Origin: Mesorhizobium sp.
GTDB taxonomy: Bacteria > Pseudomonadota > Alphaproteobacteria > Rhizobiales > Rhizobiaceae
Reading direction: 5' to 3'
NCBI RefSeq assembly: GCF_024509055.1
Contig: NZ_JANINM010000482.1
Coordinates: 1 to 64,000, forward strand
Length of the DNA stretch: 64,000 nucleotides
Shown here: piece by piece, positions 53,342 to 62,630 of the stretch
How positions within the stretch are numbered: the stretch's first letter is position 1
How the letters are laid out: every line of letters begins with the position of its first letter
Position numbers and translations under genes: made by a program
The notes under the pieces: generated by a model
Database searches by the model: none
Told to the model about the DNA's origin: nothing
Seen by the model: the letters and a program-made list of their open reading frames with translations, nothing else

Positions 53342-54271
53342 TCAGACGGGACGGGCGCCGTAATTCCGGCGGAACTCGTCATAGATGCCGCGGCGCCAGC
53401 GCCGGCCAACCACGTAGCCACGCAAAAGTTCCGGCAGCGAGTAGCCAAGCACCTCCGAAGACTTGTTGGCCCGGTAGCCGGAAAAAGCCTGCGGCCACCT
53501 TCCCTTGATGGTGTCGGCGATGATCTGGCGCGCGATCATGTAGGGCGGAACATCGGGATAGTGATCGGCGATATAGGGATGCTTGCCGATTAGGTTGGCA
53601 TAGGCCTCGACATAGCCGTCGCGGCGGCGCGAGATCGAGTTTTCGGTATTGTACTTCTCCCAATCGATATCCTCGGACAGCAAGGCGCCGCTGCGGTGAG
53701 CGAGGCGCAGCAGAAGCTCGCGGTCCTGCATCCGGGTGACGTCGCTGTCATACCCGCCAATGGCGAGCAGCGACTCGTAGCGTGCGGTTATCGCCGAGCC
53801 GGCGATGAAAATTGTCTGCGAGATAAGGGCGCGCAGCAGCACGCTCTTGTCGAGAAATGCCTCGCGGTTGACGCATCGCGTGCAGCGACTGCCCTTCGTC
53901 GAAACGAACGAACTGATGAGCACTTCAAGCGAAGGATTCTGGTCGAAGCGCGCCAATGTCCGCTCCAACCGCTCGGGCAGGTAGACATCGTCCGAATCTA
54001 GGAAGGTGACGATCGGCGCCCGCGCGCGCTCGATGCCGGCATTGCGCGCGGCGTTGGCGCCCCGCCATTTCGCGCCGACATAGATCAGCCGCGGGTCGCG
54101 GATCTGGGCAAGCGCCTGAGCCGTTCCGTCAGTCGAGCCATCGTCGACCACGATATGCTCGAATTGGGTAAGTGTCTGGGCCAGCACGCTTTCGACGGCG
54201 CGCACCACCTGGCTGCGCCGGTTGTGGGTCGGAGTGACAACGGAGATGAGCGGAACCGTATCAGCCGGCAT
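53342..54271 (-). CDS. Glycosyltransferase family 2
   Basis: A 309-aa inverting GT2 enzyme with SVVTPTHNRRSQVVRAVESVL (in part) and VDDGSTDGTAQAL (about 41-52), the DxD-type motif in TFLDSDDVYLPERL (about 96) and a variable C-terminal acceptor part. It probably adds sugar to a polysaccharide or lipid. Nothing nearby fixes the pathway. The 330 bp before it (54272-54601) holds no gene that I can support. Confidence 0.88.
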   Translation of the reverse strand: MPADTVPLISVVTPTHNRRSQVVRAVESVLAQTLTQFEHIVVDDGSTDGTAQALAQIRDPRLIYVGAKWRGANAARNAGIERARAPIVTFLDSDDVYLPERLERTLARFDQNPSLEVLISSFVSTKGSRCTRCVNREAFLDKSVLLRALISQTIFIAGSAITARYESLLAIGGYDSDVTRMQDRELLLRLAHRSGALLSEDIDWEKYNTENSISRRRDGYVEAYANLIGKHPYIADHYPDVPPYMIARQIIADTIKGRWPQAFSGYRANKSSEVLGYSLPELLRGYVVGRRWRRGIYDEFRRNYGARPV

Positions 54272-54601
54272 ATGGCTTCGCCGTGTCCGGAACCTGAAAT
54301 ATGGCTGGCTGGATTCCCCGCCGATCGTTTTGCATGTCCGCCCCCCGGAATGTGCATCGTTAACGGTACCAGAAAGCGGGTTTCACTGTCACGCCGCGCA
54401 GGTCGACGCGTCTTGGGGAACTGCCGGTTTTCCCGCCAGGCGCGATCTGATTGCAACACTGCCAGCACGGTCGATATGCCCCGCTATATCGATCACGACG
54501 CTCTTCGATGACTTTTGAGGTAATCGACCGGGATACTTCACGACGGCATACCTGCTCCGGTGAAGCCAATTTGTCGGCTTCGGTCAATCGAGGAGCAGAT
54601 C

Positions 54602-54922
54602 ATGACCGCCTACGCCGTTGCCCATATGCGCCATGCCACGCCAGGCCCGTGGATGGCCGACTATCTCGGAAGGATCGACGCGACATTGACGCCGTTCGGG
54701 GGGCGTTTCGTCGTCCATGGCGGCGCCGTGGAAGTGGTCGAGAACGACTGGCCGGGACACCTCATCGTCATAGAATTCCCGGACAGGCAGCATGTGCGCG
54801 GCTGGTACGATTCGCCCGCCTATCAGGCGATCCTCAAATTGCGCACCGATAATTCGGACTCCGACGTGATCTTCGTTGACGGCGTCGAGTATCCTCACAA
54901 GGCTACGGATGTGCTGGACTGA
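54602..54922 (+). CDS. DUF1330 domain protein
   Basis: 106 aa from MTAYAVAHMRHATPG with AGGAG eight bases upstream (GAGGAGCAGATC). The ferredoxin-like dimeric alpha-beta barrel pattern (YLGRIDATLTPFGGRFVVHGG, in part; EFPDRQHVRGWYDSPAYQAIL, in part) identifies DUF1330. The function of this family is not known. The macro-domain gene follows 14 bp downstream on the same strand, so they may be co-transcribed. Confidence 0.9.
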   Translation: MTAYAVAHMRHATPGPWMADYLGRIDATLTPFGGRFVVHGGAVEVVENDWPGHLIVIEFPDRQHVRGWYDSPAYQAILKLRTDNSDSDVIFVDGVEYPHKATDVLD

Positions 54923-54936
54923 TTGAGGGGGGCGCG

Positions 54937-55392
54937 ATGCGGACGATTGACGGGGACCTGTTGCAATTCGCACTCGATGGCGAGTTCGACGCGATCGTGC
55001 AGGGCTGCAATTGCCAGTGCGCGATGGGCAAAGGCATCGCGCTTTCGATAAAGCAGCGGTTTCCCGAAGCCTATGCCGCGGACCTCGCGACCGTGAAGGG
55101 TGATCGGTCCAAGCTCGGCAGCATCTCGGTGGCGGAAATCCTGCGCGGGCATCGAACCTTCTGCGTCGTTAACGGCTACACCCAGCTTCACTACCAAGGC
55201 TCGGGCATGAAGGCCGACTACGCGGCCATTCGCAACGTCATGAAGGCCGTCAAGGCTGGTTTTGCCGGCCGGCGCATCGGCTACCCGAGGATCGGCGCCG
55301 GTCTGGCGGGCGGCGACTGGACGATCATCGCCGCGATCATCGATGAAGAGCTCGACGGCGAGGATCACACGCTGGTCGAGTACAGACCGTAG
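54937..55392 (+). CDS. Macro-domain protein (ADP-ribose binding)
   Basis: A 151-aa macro domain with GDLLQFALDGEFDAIVQGCNCQCAMGKGIALSIK (about 6-39, in part) and the second loop RIGYPRIGAGLAGGDW (about 111-126). Members bind ADP-ribose or hydrolyse ADP-ribosyl groups from proteins or nucleic acids. The GIGAGL-type loop is intact. The gene is convergent with metW (55394); only one base separates their stops. Confidence 0.88.
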   Translation: MRTIDGDLLQFALDGEFDAIVQGCNCQCAMGKGIALSIKQRFPEAYAADLATVKGDRSKLGSISVAEILRGHRTFCVVNGYTQLHYQGSGMKADYAAIRNVMKAVKAGFAGRRIGYPRIGAGLAGGDWTIIAAIIDEELDGEDHTLVEYRP

Positions 55393-55393
55393 G

Positions 55394-56011
55394 TCAGCCT
55401 CGCTTCAGCAGGAAGACCGCCTGCTGGCCGAAGAAATTCCAGAACCACCAGGGCATCGACAGGCCGATCTTCTGGCCATTGGCGTCGAGCGCGGTCGCCT
55501 TCTCGACGGTAGCGCCGAGTTCCTCGCACAGGTTGACGAAGTCGCGGATGGTGCAGAAGTGGATGTTGGGTGTGTCGTACCAGGAATAGGGGAGGTCCTT
55601 GGTGACCGGCATCCGCCCCTTGATCAGCAGCGAGAAGCGCACGCGCCAGTGGCCGAAATTGGGGAAGGAGACGATGGCGCGGTTGCCGATCCGGAGCAGT
55701 TCGTCGAGCACCAGCTTCGGGTTGCGGGTCGCCTGCAGCGTCTGCGAGAGCACGACGAAGTCGAAGCCCCTGTCAGGATAGAATTCGAGGTCCTTGTCGG
55801 CATCGCCCTGGATCACGGAGAGGCCGCGCGCCACGCATTCGTTGACGCCGCGCTGCGAGAGTTCCAGGCCGCGGCCGTCGACCTGCTTGGTCTCCTGCAA
55901 AAGTTCCAGCAGCAGCCCGTCGCCCGAGCCGACATCGAGCACGCGCGAATGCGCGGGGATGAGATCGGTCACGACCTCCAGGTCGACGCGCTGCGCGCGG
56001 TTGACGCTCAT
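55394..56011 (-). CDS. metW: Methionine biosynthesis protein MetW
   Basis: A 205-aa SAM-dependent methyltransferase-like protein with IPAHSRVLDVGSGDGLLLELL (about 17-37, in part), GRGLELSQRGVNECVARGLSV (in part), and DFVVLSQTLQATRNPKLVLDELLRIG (in part). MetW pairs with MetX and is needed for homoserine acetylation in many bacteria. It is 35 bp downstream of metX on the same strand and under the same SAM-II riboswitch. Confidence 0.95.
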   Translation of the reverse strand: MSVNRAQRVDLEVVTDLIPAHSRVLDVGSGDGLLLELLQETKQVDGRGLELSQRGVNECVARGLSVIQGDADKDLEFYPDRGFDFVVLSQTLQATRNPKLVLDELLRIGNRAIVSFPNFGHWRVRFSLLIKGRMPVTKDLPYSWYDTPNIHFCTIRDFVNLCEELGATVEKATALDANGQKIGLSMPWWFWNFFGQQAVFLLKRG

Positions 56012-56045
56012 CGATGAACCTCCGGCCTGTAATGTTGTGGCCCGC

Positions 56046-57215
56046 TCATGCGCCCAGCCCCCTTGCCCGCGCCGCCGAGGCGATGAAGCCGTTGATGGCC
56101 GCGAACAATTCCGGTTCGTCGAGCAGGAAGGCGTCGTGGCCGCGATCGGTCTCGATCTCGACGAAGGAGACGGAGGCGCCGGCGGCGTTCAGCGCATGGA
56201 CGATCGAGCGGCTCTCCTCGGTCGGGAACAGCCAGTCGCTGGTGAAGGATACCAGGCAGAAGCGCGTCTTCGTGTTGGCGAAGGCATCGGCCAACCGCCC
56301 GCCATGGTCGGCGGCAAGGTCGAAATAGTCCATCGCCCGGGTCAGATAGAGGTAGGAATTGGCGTCGAAGCGGTCGACGAAGGTCATGCCCTGGTGGCGC
56401 AGATAGCTCTCGATCTGGAAATCGGCGTCGAAACCGAAGGTCAGCGCCTCCCGATCCTGCAGGTTGCGGCCGAACTTGCGGTGCAGCGCAGCTTCCGAGA
56501 GATAGGTGATGTGGGCGGCCATGCGCGCGACGGCGAGGCCCTTTTCCGGCCGCTTGCCGAAATCGAGATACTTCCCGCCGTGCCAGTCCGGATCGGCCAT
56601 GACGGCCTGGCGTCCGACCTCGTGGAAGGCGATGTTCTGCGAGGAATGGCGGGCGCCGGTGGCGATCGGCAGCACCGAGAAGACGCGGTCCGAGTGGCTG
56701 GAGGCCCATTCCAGCACCTGCATGCCGCCCATCGAGCCGCCAAGCACGCAAAACAGTTTCTCGATGCCGAAATGATCGACCAGCATCGATTGCGCGCGCA
56801 CCATGTCGCGGATGGTGATGATCGGCAGGTCGAGCCCGTAAGGTTTGCCGGTCGCCGGATTGGTGGAGGCCGGGCCGGTGGAGCCGAGGCAGCCGCCGAT
56901 GACGTTGGAGCAGATGACGAAGAAGCGGTTGGTGTCGATGATCTTGCCGGGGCCGATCAGCACCTCCCACCAGCCGGGCTTGCCCGTCACCGGATTGGTG
57001 CTGGCGACATGCTGGTCGCCGGTCAGCGCATGGCAGACGAGGATGGCGTTGGAACGCGCCTCGTTGAGGGCGCCGTAGGTCTGGTAAGCGATCTGGAAGG
57101 GCGACAGCAGCGTGCCGGCGTCGAGCTTCAGCGGCTTGTCGGGGCCGAAATGCAGCACAGGGCTCGACGGGTTGTCGGCCTCGTTGTTGGTCCTTGCAGC
57201 GCGCTGAGCGGCCAT
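56046..57215 (-). CDS. metX: Homoserine O-acetyltransferase MetX
   Basis: 389 aa from [14 protein letters not shown], preceded by GAGGA at a proper distance; the track start 21 codons earlier overlaps the terminator side of the leader. The alpha/beta hydrolase fold has [25 protein letters not shown] with the nucleophile Ser (about 153), and the catalytic His in DRGHDAFL (about 367). It acetylates homoserine for methionine synthesis by sulfhydrylation. metW follows. The gene lies behind a SAM-II riboswitch with terminator. Confidence 0.95.
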   Translation of the reverse strand: MAAQRAARTNNEADNPSSPVLHFGPDKPLKLDAGTLLSPFQIAYQTYGALNEARSNAILVCHALTGDQHVASTNPVTGKPGWWEVLIGPGKIIDTNRFFVICSNVIGGCLGSTGPASTNPATGKPYGLDLPIITIRDMVRAQSMLVDHFGIEKLFCVLGGSMGGMQVLEWASSHSDRVFSVLPIATGARHSSQNIAFHEVGRQAVMADPDWHGGKYLDFGKRPEKGLAVARMAAHITYLSEAALHRKFGRNLQDREALTFGFDADFQIESYLRHQGMTFVDRFDANSYLYLTRAMDYFDLAADHGGRLADAFANTKTRFCLVSFTSDWLFPTEESRSIVHALNAAGASVSFVEIETDRGHDAFLLDEPELFAAINGFIASAARARGLGA

Positions 57216-57276
57216 AGCAGTCCTCATCCCTGCCGCATCGTCTTGCCTTCGATGCGGTGTCCGGCCGGCGGCGGAC

Positions 57277-57311
57277 AATAAAAAACCGGCAATGCCATTG
57301 CAAAGCCGGTT
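57277..57311 (-). terminator. Intrinsic terminator in the metX leader
   Basis: On the minus strand AACCGGC, a 14-nt loop and GCCGGTT followed by TTTTATTG form a complete intrinsic terminator, 16 bp after the SAM-II aptamer and 60 bp before the metX start. SAM binding would favour termination, or the stem may be the expression platform. Confidence 0.85.
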
Positions 57312-57326
57312 ACAGGATGCAAACGG

Positions 57327-57381
57327 CCCTTTAGCGAGTTGTTTAACGTGGCTGCAAGCCGACCGGCCAAATCACCACGGG
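57327..57381 (-). promoter_or_regulatory. SAM-II riboswitch
   Basis: The minus-strand leader reads CGUGGUGAUUUGGCCGG...GGCUUGCAGCCACGUUAAACA...GCUAAAGGG. This is the conserved SAM-II (metA) aptamer of alphaproteobacteria: a stem CGUGG/CCACG, a GAUUUG stretch, CUUGCAGCCACGUUAAA, and the GCUAAAGGG end that forms the pseudoknot. It controls metX-metW in response to S-adenosylmethionine, with an intrinsic terminator following. Confidence 0.9.
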
Positions 57382-57526
57382 AATTCCATTCTAGTTCTAG
57401 GACCAGCGCGGCGCTTCGTCAACGCCTGGCATCCCTGGCGTAACCGCCACCTCTCGACATTCGGGGCCACGGCTTGTATTCCCGCTGCGGCTTCCGCACA
57501 GGGGGCCTTTTCGACGGATTTGCGAC

Positions 57527-58630
57527 ATGAAGCAGGATCAGGCACGTCCAACGCCACGCGCAGGCATCATGGACATCGAGGCCTATGTGCCCGGCAAGAG
57601 CACGGCGCCCGCCGGCGTAACGAAGGTCTACAAGCTGTCGTCCAACGAGAATCCGCTCGGGCCTTCGCCAAAGGCAATCGAGGCCGCGCGCGAGGTGGCG
57701 GCGAAGCTGGATGTCTATCCCGACGGCACGGCCCGCCGGCTGCGCGAGGCGATCGCCGAGGTGCATGGCCTCAACCCGGCTAACATCATCTGCTCCAACG
57801 GCTCCGACGAGATTCTTGGCCTGTTGGCGCAGACCTATCTGGCGCCTGGCGACGAGGCGGTATTCACCGAACACGCCTTCATGGTCTACAAGATCTACAT
57901 CCAGGCGGCGGGAGCCAAGCCTGTGGTGGTCAAGGAAACCGACGAGCGCGCCGATGTCGACGCGGTCCTAGCGGCCGTGACGCTAAAGACCCGTATCGTC
58001 TTCCTCGCCAACCCTAACAACCCGACCGGCACCTACCTGCCGTTCAGCGAGGTCCGCCGCCTGCATGCCGGCCTGCCGAAGAACGTGCTGCTGGTGCTCG
58101 ATGCGGCTTACGCCGAATATGTGCGCCGCAACGATTACGAAGCCGGCATCGAGCTCGCCGGAAGCGCGGAGAACGTGGTGATGACGCGCACCTTCTCCAA
58201 GCTCGGCCTGGGCGGCGCCCGCGTCGGCTGGATGTACGGTCCGGCCCACATCGTCGATGCCATCAACCGCGTGCGTGGCCCGTTCAACGTCAATGCGACG
58301 GCGATCGAAGCCGGCATTGCCTCGATCCGCGATCGCGCCCACCTCGAGCGCAGCGTGCTGCACAACGAAAGGTGGCTGGCCTGGGTTAGCGCCGAACTGA
58401 CCGTGCTTGGACTGCGCGTGACGCCCAGCGTCGGCAATTTCGTGCTGATCCATTTTCACGACGACAAGAAGCACTCTGCTGCTGCCGCCGACGATTATCT
58501 CAGCCAGCGCGGTTATATCCTGCGGCGCGTCACCGGTTACGGCTTCCCCAACGCCCTGCGCATGAGCATCGGCACCGAAGAAGCCAATCGCGGCGTCGTC
58601 GAGGCGCTGACTACATTCCTGAAAAGCTAG
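57527..58630 (+). CDS. hisC: Histidinol-phosphate aminotransferase
   Basis: A 367-aa PLP-dependent aminotransferase. Motifs: [15 protein letters not shown] (about 33), [28 protein letters not shown] (about 160-173), and [15 protein letters not shown] with the PLP-binding Lys in TRTFSKLGL (about 225). It makes histidinol phosphate and, in rhizobia, may also use aromatic substrates, which fits its pairing with tyrC six bases downstream. The gene is divergent from metX. Confidence 0.92.
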   Translation: MKQDQARPTPRAGIMDIEAYVPGKSTAPAGVTKVYKLSSNENPLGPSPKAIEAAREVAAKLDVYPDGTARRLREAIAEVHGLNPANIICSNGSDEILGLLAQTYLAPGDEAVFTEHAFMVYKIYIQAAGAKPVVVKETDERADVDAVLAAVTLKTRIVFLANPNNPTGTYLPFSEVRRLHAGLPKNVLLVLDAAYAEYVRRNDYEAGIELAGSAENVVMTRTFSKLGLGGARVGWMYGPAHIVDAINRVRGPFNVNATAIEAGIASIRDRAHLERSVLHNERWLAWVSAELTVLGLRVTPSVGNFVLIHFHDDKKHSAAAADDYLSQRGYILRRVTGYGFPNALRMSIGTEEANRGVVEALTTFLKS

Positions 58631-58636
58631 ATCACC

Positions 58637-59572
58637 ATGGCATCACCGATGTTCGAAAAGATCGCGCTGATAGGCATCGGCCTGATCGGCTCGTCGCTTG
58701 CCCGCGTCATCCGTCGCGAGGGGCTCGCGCGCCATATCGCCATCGCGACGCGCAGCAAATCTACGCTCGCGCGGGCCGAGGAACTTGGGCTTGGCGATTC
58801 CTACACCACGGACGCGCAGGAAGCGGTGCGCGACGCCGACCTGGTTATCGTCTCGGTGCCGGTCGGATCGTCCGGCGAGGTCGCCGCCGAGATCGCGCCG
58901 GCGCTGAAAAAGGGCGCCATCCTCACCGATGTCGGCTCGACCAAGGCATCGGTGATCGCGCAGATGCAGCCACATGTGCCGGAGGGCGTGCATTTCATCC
59001 CCGGCCATCCGCTGGCCGGCACGGAAAAATCCGGCCCCGATGCCGGCTTCGCCGATCTCTTCGACAACCGCTGGTGCATCTTCACGCCGGTGCCAGGCAC
59101 CGATCCCGAGGCGCTGGAAAAGCTTTCGGAATTCTGGCGGCGCTGCGGCTCGAACATCGACACGATGGACCCGCAGCATCACGACATGACGCTGGCGATC
59201 GTCTCGCACTTGCCGCATATCATCGCCTACAACATCGTCGGCACAGCCGACGACCTGGAAGCGGTGACCAAGACCGAAGTCATCAAATATTCCGCTTCCG
59301 GCTTTCGCGACTTCACCCGACTGGCGGCATCGGATCCGACGATGTGGCGGGACGTTTGCCTGCATAACAAAGACGCGATCCTGGAGATGCTGGCACGGTT
59401 CTCGGAGGATCTCGCCTCGTTGCAGCGGGCGATCCGCTGGGGCGACGGCGAAAAGCTGTTCGACCTCTTCACCCGCACCCGCGCCATCCGCCGCTCGATC
59501 ATCGAGGCCGGCCAGGACATCGACGTGCCGGACTTTGGCCGCCAGGCGGTCGAGCATCCGGCCAAGCCTTAG
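58637..59572 (+). CDS. tyrC: Prephenate/cyclohexadienyl dehydrogenase TyrC
   Basis: A 311-aa protein with the NAD-binding motif ALIGIGLIGSSLARVIRRE (about 9-26) and PGHPLAGTEKSGPDAGF (about 121-137, substrate binding) with the catalytic His in FIPGHPLAG. The C-terminal helical domain fits PDH. It makes 4-hydroxyphenylpyruvate or tyrosine from prephenate or arogenate. It starts six bases after hisC and is a standard hisC-tyrC pair. Confidence 0.92.
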   Translation: MASPMFEKIALIGIGLIGSSLARVIRREGLARHIAIATRSKSTLARAEELGLGDSYTTDAQEAVRDADLVIVSVPVGSSGEVAAEIAPALKKGAILTDVGSTKASVIAQMQPHVPEGVHFIPGHPLAGTEKSGPDAGFADLFDNRWCIFTPVPGTDPEALEKLSEFWRRCGSNIDTMDPQHHDMTLAIVSHLPHIIAYNIVGTADDLEAVTKTEVIKYSASGFRDFTRLAASDPTMWRDVCLHNKDAILEMLARFSEDLASLQRAIRWGDGEKLFDLFTRTRAIRRSIIEAGQDIDVPDFGRQAVEHPAKP

Positions 59573-59656
59573 GCTTCCGCACCCGGATTTCGATCGGTCG
59601 GCAAATGTCTGCAGCTGAAGGTGGTATATCTTCGAGATTGGCCGAAACGCCCACTC

Positions 59657-59818
59657 GGTCGTCATTCTCGGGCTTGACCCGAGAATCCATTCCGTGACGT
59701 TCGACATAGGGTGCAACGGCGCAAATTCTGTAACCGCTGCAACGGCTTAGCGTCACGGCATGGATCCTAGGGTCTGCGCGCGTCGCTTCGCTCCTTGCTC
59801 CGCCCTAGGATGACGAGA
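59657..59818. repeat. Rhizobiales palindromic intergenic mosaic element (RIME-like)
   Basis: The sequence starts TCGTCATTCTCGGGCTTGACCCGAG and ends CGCCCTAGGATGACGAG, with inverted internal blocks (TCCGTGACG and CGTCACGG). This is the form of a RIME/BIME-like repeat common in rhizobial genomes. It fills most of the 350-bp gap between tyrC and the PfkB gene; no gene lies there. Confidence 0.75.
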
Positions 59819-59923
59819 GGGGCAGAGTTTCCGCCTCGCAGAGTTGGCACCGATCTCACGGCAAGGATGGTGAAGTCTGCCCGCGGACAAACGGCAATCC
59901 TTCAAAATCCGTGTGTCGAGGAA

Positions 59924-60859
59924 CTACGCTTCTTGGGATGACGGCCAGTGAGCCGCCATCATCGCCAGCGTCTCGGCCCGGTCCGGCGCGCCGAGCCGGC
60001 CGCCGAAACGCAGGCATTTGAGCGCGGCGGCGGCGCTGGCGAAGCGTATCGCCTGTTCCGGCGGCATCGCCTCTGCAAGGCCGACCGCGAAGGCGCCGTG
60101 GAAGACGTCGCCGGCGGCGAGCGTATCCACCGCCTTGATCTTCGGCGCCCCGACATGGCGTACGCGACCTGCTGCCTTGTCGTGCCACCAGGTTCCGGCG
60201 GCGCCACCCGTCACCGCGACGAAGGCGTCGGTGCGGGAGGCGAGATCGGCGCAGGCGCTTTCCGGATCCAGCGCATGGCCGCAGACGATGCGCGCGGCCG
60301 GTTCCGAAGCGACGATATGCGAAGCCAGGGGCAGCAGCCGTTCCAGAACCTCGATCGGCGCTGTGTCGGCGTCGAGGATTGCATGGCGACCCACGTCCCT
60401 GGCGGCGCTCAAGGCGAGCGCCGCCGCGCCCGGCCAGCGCACATCGACCAGTACGGCGTCGAAGGCGGAAAGGTTGGCGAGCGGCAACTCCTCTGGGTCT
60501 GCCTGAGCCTTTCTGTCGTAGAACGGCACGATGATGCGCTCGCCATGCTGATCAACGAGGATCGCGGCCAGTGCCGACCGCGCGCCGGCGACGCGACGGA
60601 TGAGACTGCAGTCGATGCCTTCTGCCTGAATCTCCGCCACCAGCTGGTCGCCGACCTGATCGTCGCCCGCGCTCGCCCAAAGCGACACTTGGGCGCCAAG
60701 GCGATGCGCTGCACATGCGGCGCTCGTCGCCATGCCGGAGGCGATCTGGACGCCGTCGCTGGCGATGAACTTGCCTTGATGGGCGGGAAGCGTCTCGACG
60801 CGAAGTATCGTATCGAGGGTGAACGCGCCGACGCTGAGCAGTCTGACCGGCTCCCCCAT
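59924..60859 (-). CDS. PfkB/ribokinase-family carbohydrate kinase
   Basis: 311 aa from MGEPVRLLSVGAFTLD, chosen over the track start because the upstream part overlaps the DUF2125 gene. Family motifs are SVGAFTLDTILRVE (about 9-22), GQIASGMATSAACAA region (about 40-55) and the ATP/anion-hole DTLAAGDVFHGAFAVGLA (about 243-260) with catalytic Asp in AAGD. The sugar substrate is unknown. It lies 7 bp after the DUF2125 gene, so likely one operon. Confidence 0.88.
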   Translation of the reverse strand: MGEPVRLLSVGAFTLDTILRVETLPAHQGKFIASDGVQIASGMATSAACAAHRLGAQVSLWASAGDDQVGDQLVAEIQAEGIDCSLIRRVAGARSALAAILVDQHGERIIVPFYDRKAQADPEELPLANLSAFDAVLVDVRWPGAAALALSAARDVGRHAILDADTAPIEVLERLLPLASHIVASEPAARIVCGHALDPESACADLASRTDAFVAVTGGAAGTWWHDKAAGRVRHVGAPKIKAVDTLAAGDVFHGAFAVGLAEAMPPEQAIRFASAAAALKCLRFGGRLGAPDRAETLAMMAAHWPSSQEA

Positions 60860-60866
60860 CGTGGCA

Positions 60867-61865
60867 CTACTCAAGCGGCTTGATCTTGCCCAGCGGGATG
60901 AAGCCGAGCGAGGCCTTGCTCTTGACGATCTTGAGCGGCAGCGACGGTTCGCTGCCGAGCATGGCAATGCCGGCAAAGCCTTGCTCGATCTCGCTCTTGT
61001 GTTCGGGAATAGCCCCGCCAAGGATGGCGGCCACGGCTTTGGGATCCTTGAGCTTGATCGTCAGGCTGGCATCGATCAGGCCGTCTGCATCGATCGAGAT
61101 CGGTCCCGAGACGGTAATGCGCGCCGTCCCGGACGACACGACGAGACTGGCGATGTCGACGGACTGACCGCGCAGGCTTTTGGGAGGAGCCGCGACCAGG
61201 GCGACGCCGTTCTTCAACGTCAGTTCGCCGCTTCCGTCCATTGCTGGCAAAACGCGCCCGCCAATGGCATCCGCGTTGATCTCGAGGTCGCCGAAGCTGC
61301 CGGTATAGTTGATATCCGCGCCGATCGGCCGCAACTGTCCAGCCGCCTTGCCGGCACTGAACAATTGTATCGGGTCGGTATCGTCGGCCGGGTCAGTTTG
61401 GCCGGAAAGGCCCTCGGCCTGCAGCGAAACGCTTCTTGGCAGCGGCCACGACACTTTGACGTTGGCATGCAACTGGTCCCAGTCGATGAAGAGCGGCGGC
61501 ATGCCGGGCGCCATCGTCCTCAGCGGGCCGCGCAATTCGGCACTCGGCGACAGAGGCCCGGTGATGTCCGCGACGGCGTTGAGGCTGCCGCTGGAGGCGG
61601 CGATTTTCTTGGCGTCGTCCTCGTATGCGATGTTGTCGCAGGAGACGGCGAAGCTCAGCGGATAGCCGCTCACGGTCATGTTGGCGCAGCCGGCCGCGAT
61701 GCCCTTGGCGCCAAGCGTGGCAACAGCCTGGTCCGCCTCGGTCTTCAGGCGATTGGCCAGATAGAACCAGCCGGCGCTGTATATGGCGAACAGCACGACA
61801 AGGAAGGCCGCAAGCCAGAACAGCCGGCGGCGAAAGTTCGGCGATCGCTCGTCACTTGACGTCAT
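60867..61865 (-). CDS. DUF2125 family protein
   Basis: A 332-aa protein with one N-terminal membrane helix (about residues 14-35, FWLAAFLVVLFAIYSAGWFYLA, in part) and a beta-rich C-terminal part (TVSGYPLSFAVSCDNIAYED, in part). This is the alphaproteobacterial DUF2125 family, probably periplasmic and membrane-anchored; function is unknown. A PfkB kinase gene follows directly on the same strand. Confidence 0.85.
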   Translation of the reverse strand: MTSSDERSPNFRRRLFWLAAFLVVLFAIYSAGWFYLANRLKTEADQAVATLGAKGIAAGCANMTVSGYPLSFAVSCDNIAYEDDAKKIAASSGSLNAVADITGPLSPSAELRGPLRTMAPGMPPLFIDWDQLHANVKVSWPLPRSVSLQAEGLSGQTDPADDTDPIQLFSAGKAAGQLRPIGADINYTGSFGDLEINADAIGGRVLPAMDGSGELTLKNGVALVAAPPKSLRGQSVDIASLVVSSGTARITVSGPISIDADGLIDASLTIKLKDPKAVAAILGGAIPEHKSEIEQGFAGIAMLGSEPSLPLKIVKSKASLGFIPLGKIKPLE

Positions 61866-61972
61866 GCTGCGGCTCTCGTTAACCCCTCGTGCGGTGACGA
61901 ATAACAGGCGGGGACAGAAGAAGCACCTTGCCCGTGCGGTATCGTCACTCGAATACGATCAGGCTTGGCGAT

Positions 61973-62509
61973 ATGGGCGATTTTTGGGTTTTTGGCTATG
62001 GGTCGCTCATCTGGCGTCCGGGATTCGCGCATGTCGAGACGCGGCGCGCGCGTCTTTACGGCTATCGCCGCTCGCTCTGCGTCTATTCATTCGTCCATCG
62101 CGGCACGCGCGAGCGCCCGGGGCTGGTGCTTGGTCTCGACCTGGGCGGCTCCTGCATTGGCCTGGCCTTTCGCGTGCCCGGCGAATTGCGCGACGAGGTG
62201 CTTTCCTATCTGCGCGAGCGCGAGTTGGTGACCAGTGTCTATCTCGAACGCACGCTCGAAGTCAGGCTCGATAAGAATGGCGCAGGGGAGGGCAGCACCG
62301 TCGAGGCGGTCGCCTACATCGTCGACCGAGAGCATGAACAATATGCCGGCGCGCTCGACACCGGCCACGCGGCGGCAGTCGTGCGCGGCGCGGTCGGCCA
62401 GTCCGGAAAGAACGAGGATTATGTCGAAAGCACGCTTGAGCACCTGAAGGCGCTGGGCATTCGCGACCATTGGCTGGAAGAGGTGGCGAGGCAGGTAGCG
62501 CCCGCGTGA
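61973..62509 (+). CDS. Gamma-glutamylcyclotransferase (ChaC-like)
   Basis: 178 aa from MGDFWVFGYGSLIWRPGF; the track start 15 codons earlier has no support. The GCT fold has YGSLIW (about 9-14) and a catalytic Glu in the SxxLE region; the central VYLERTLEVRL matches ChaC proteins. The enzyme degrades glutathione to 5-oxoproline and Cys-Gly. It stands alone on the plus strand between the DUF2125 gene and the aldo/keto reductase. Confidence 0.88.
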   Translation: MGDFWVFGYGSLIWRPGFAHVETRRARLYGYRRSLCVYSFVHRGTRERPGLVLGLDLGGSCIGLAFRVPGELRDEVLSYLRERELVTSVYLERTLEVRLDKNGAGEGSTVEAVAYIVDREHEQYAGALDTGHAAAVVRGAVGQSGKNEDYVESTLEHLKALGIRDHWLEEVARQVAPA

Positions 62510-62630
62510 CGGCCTGGTCCGATCAAAAAGCAAAACCATGCCTTTGACCTCGGCGGGGCAAGACCTAGCTTAGCGACAGCCCCGACGCTTAGGGCCTCGA
62601 GCAACCATCCCAGCCACACGGAGATCAGTC

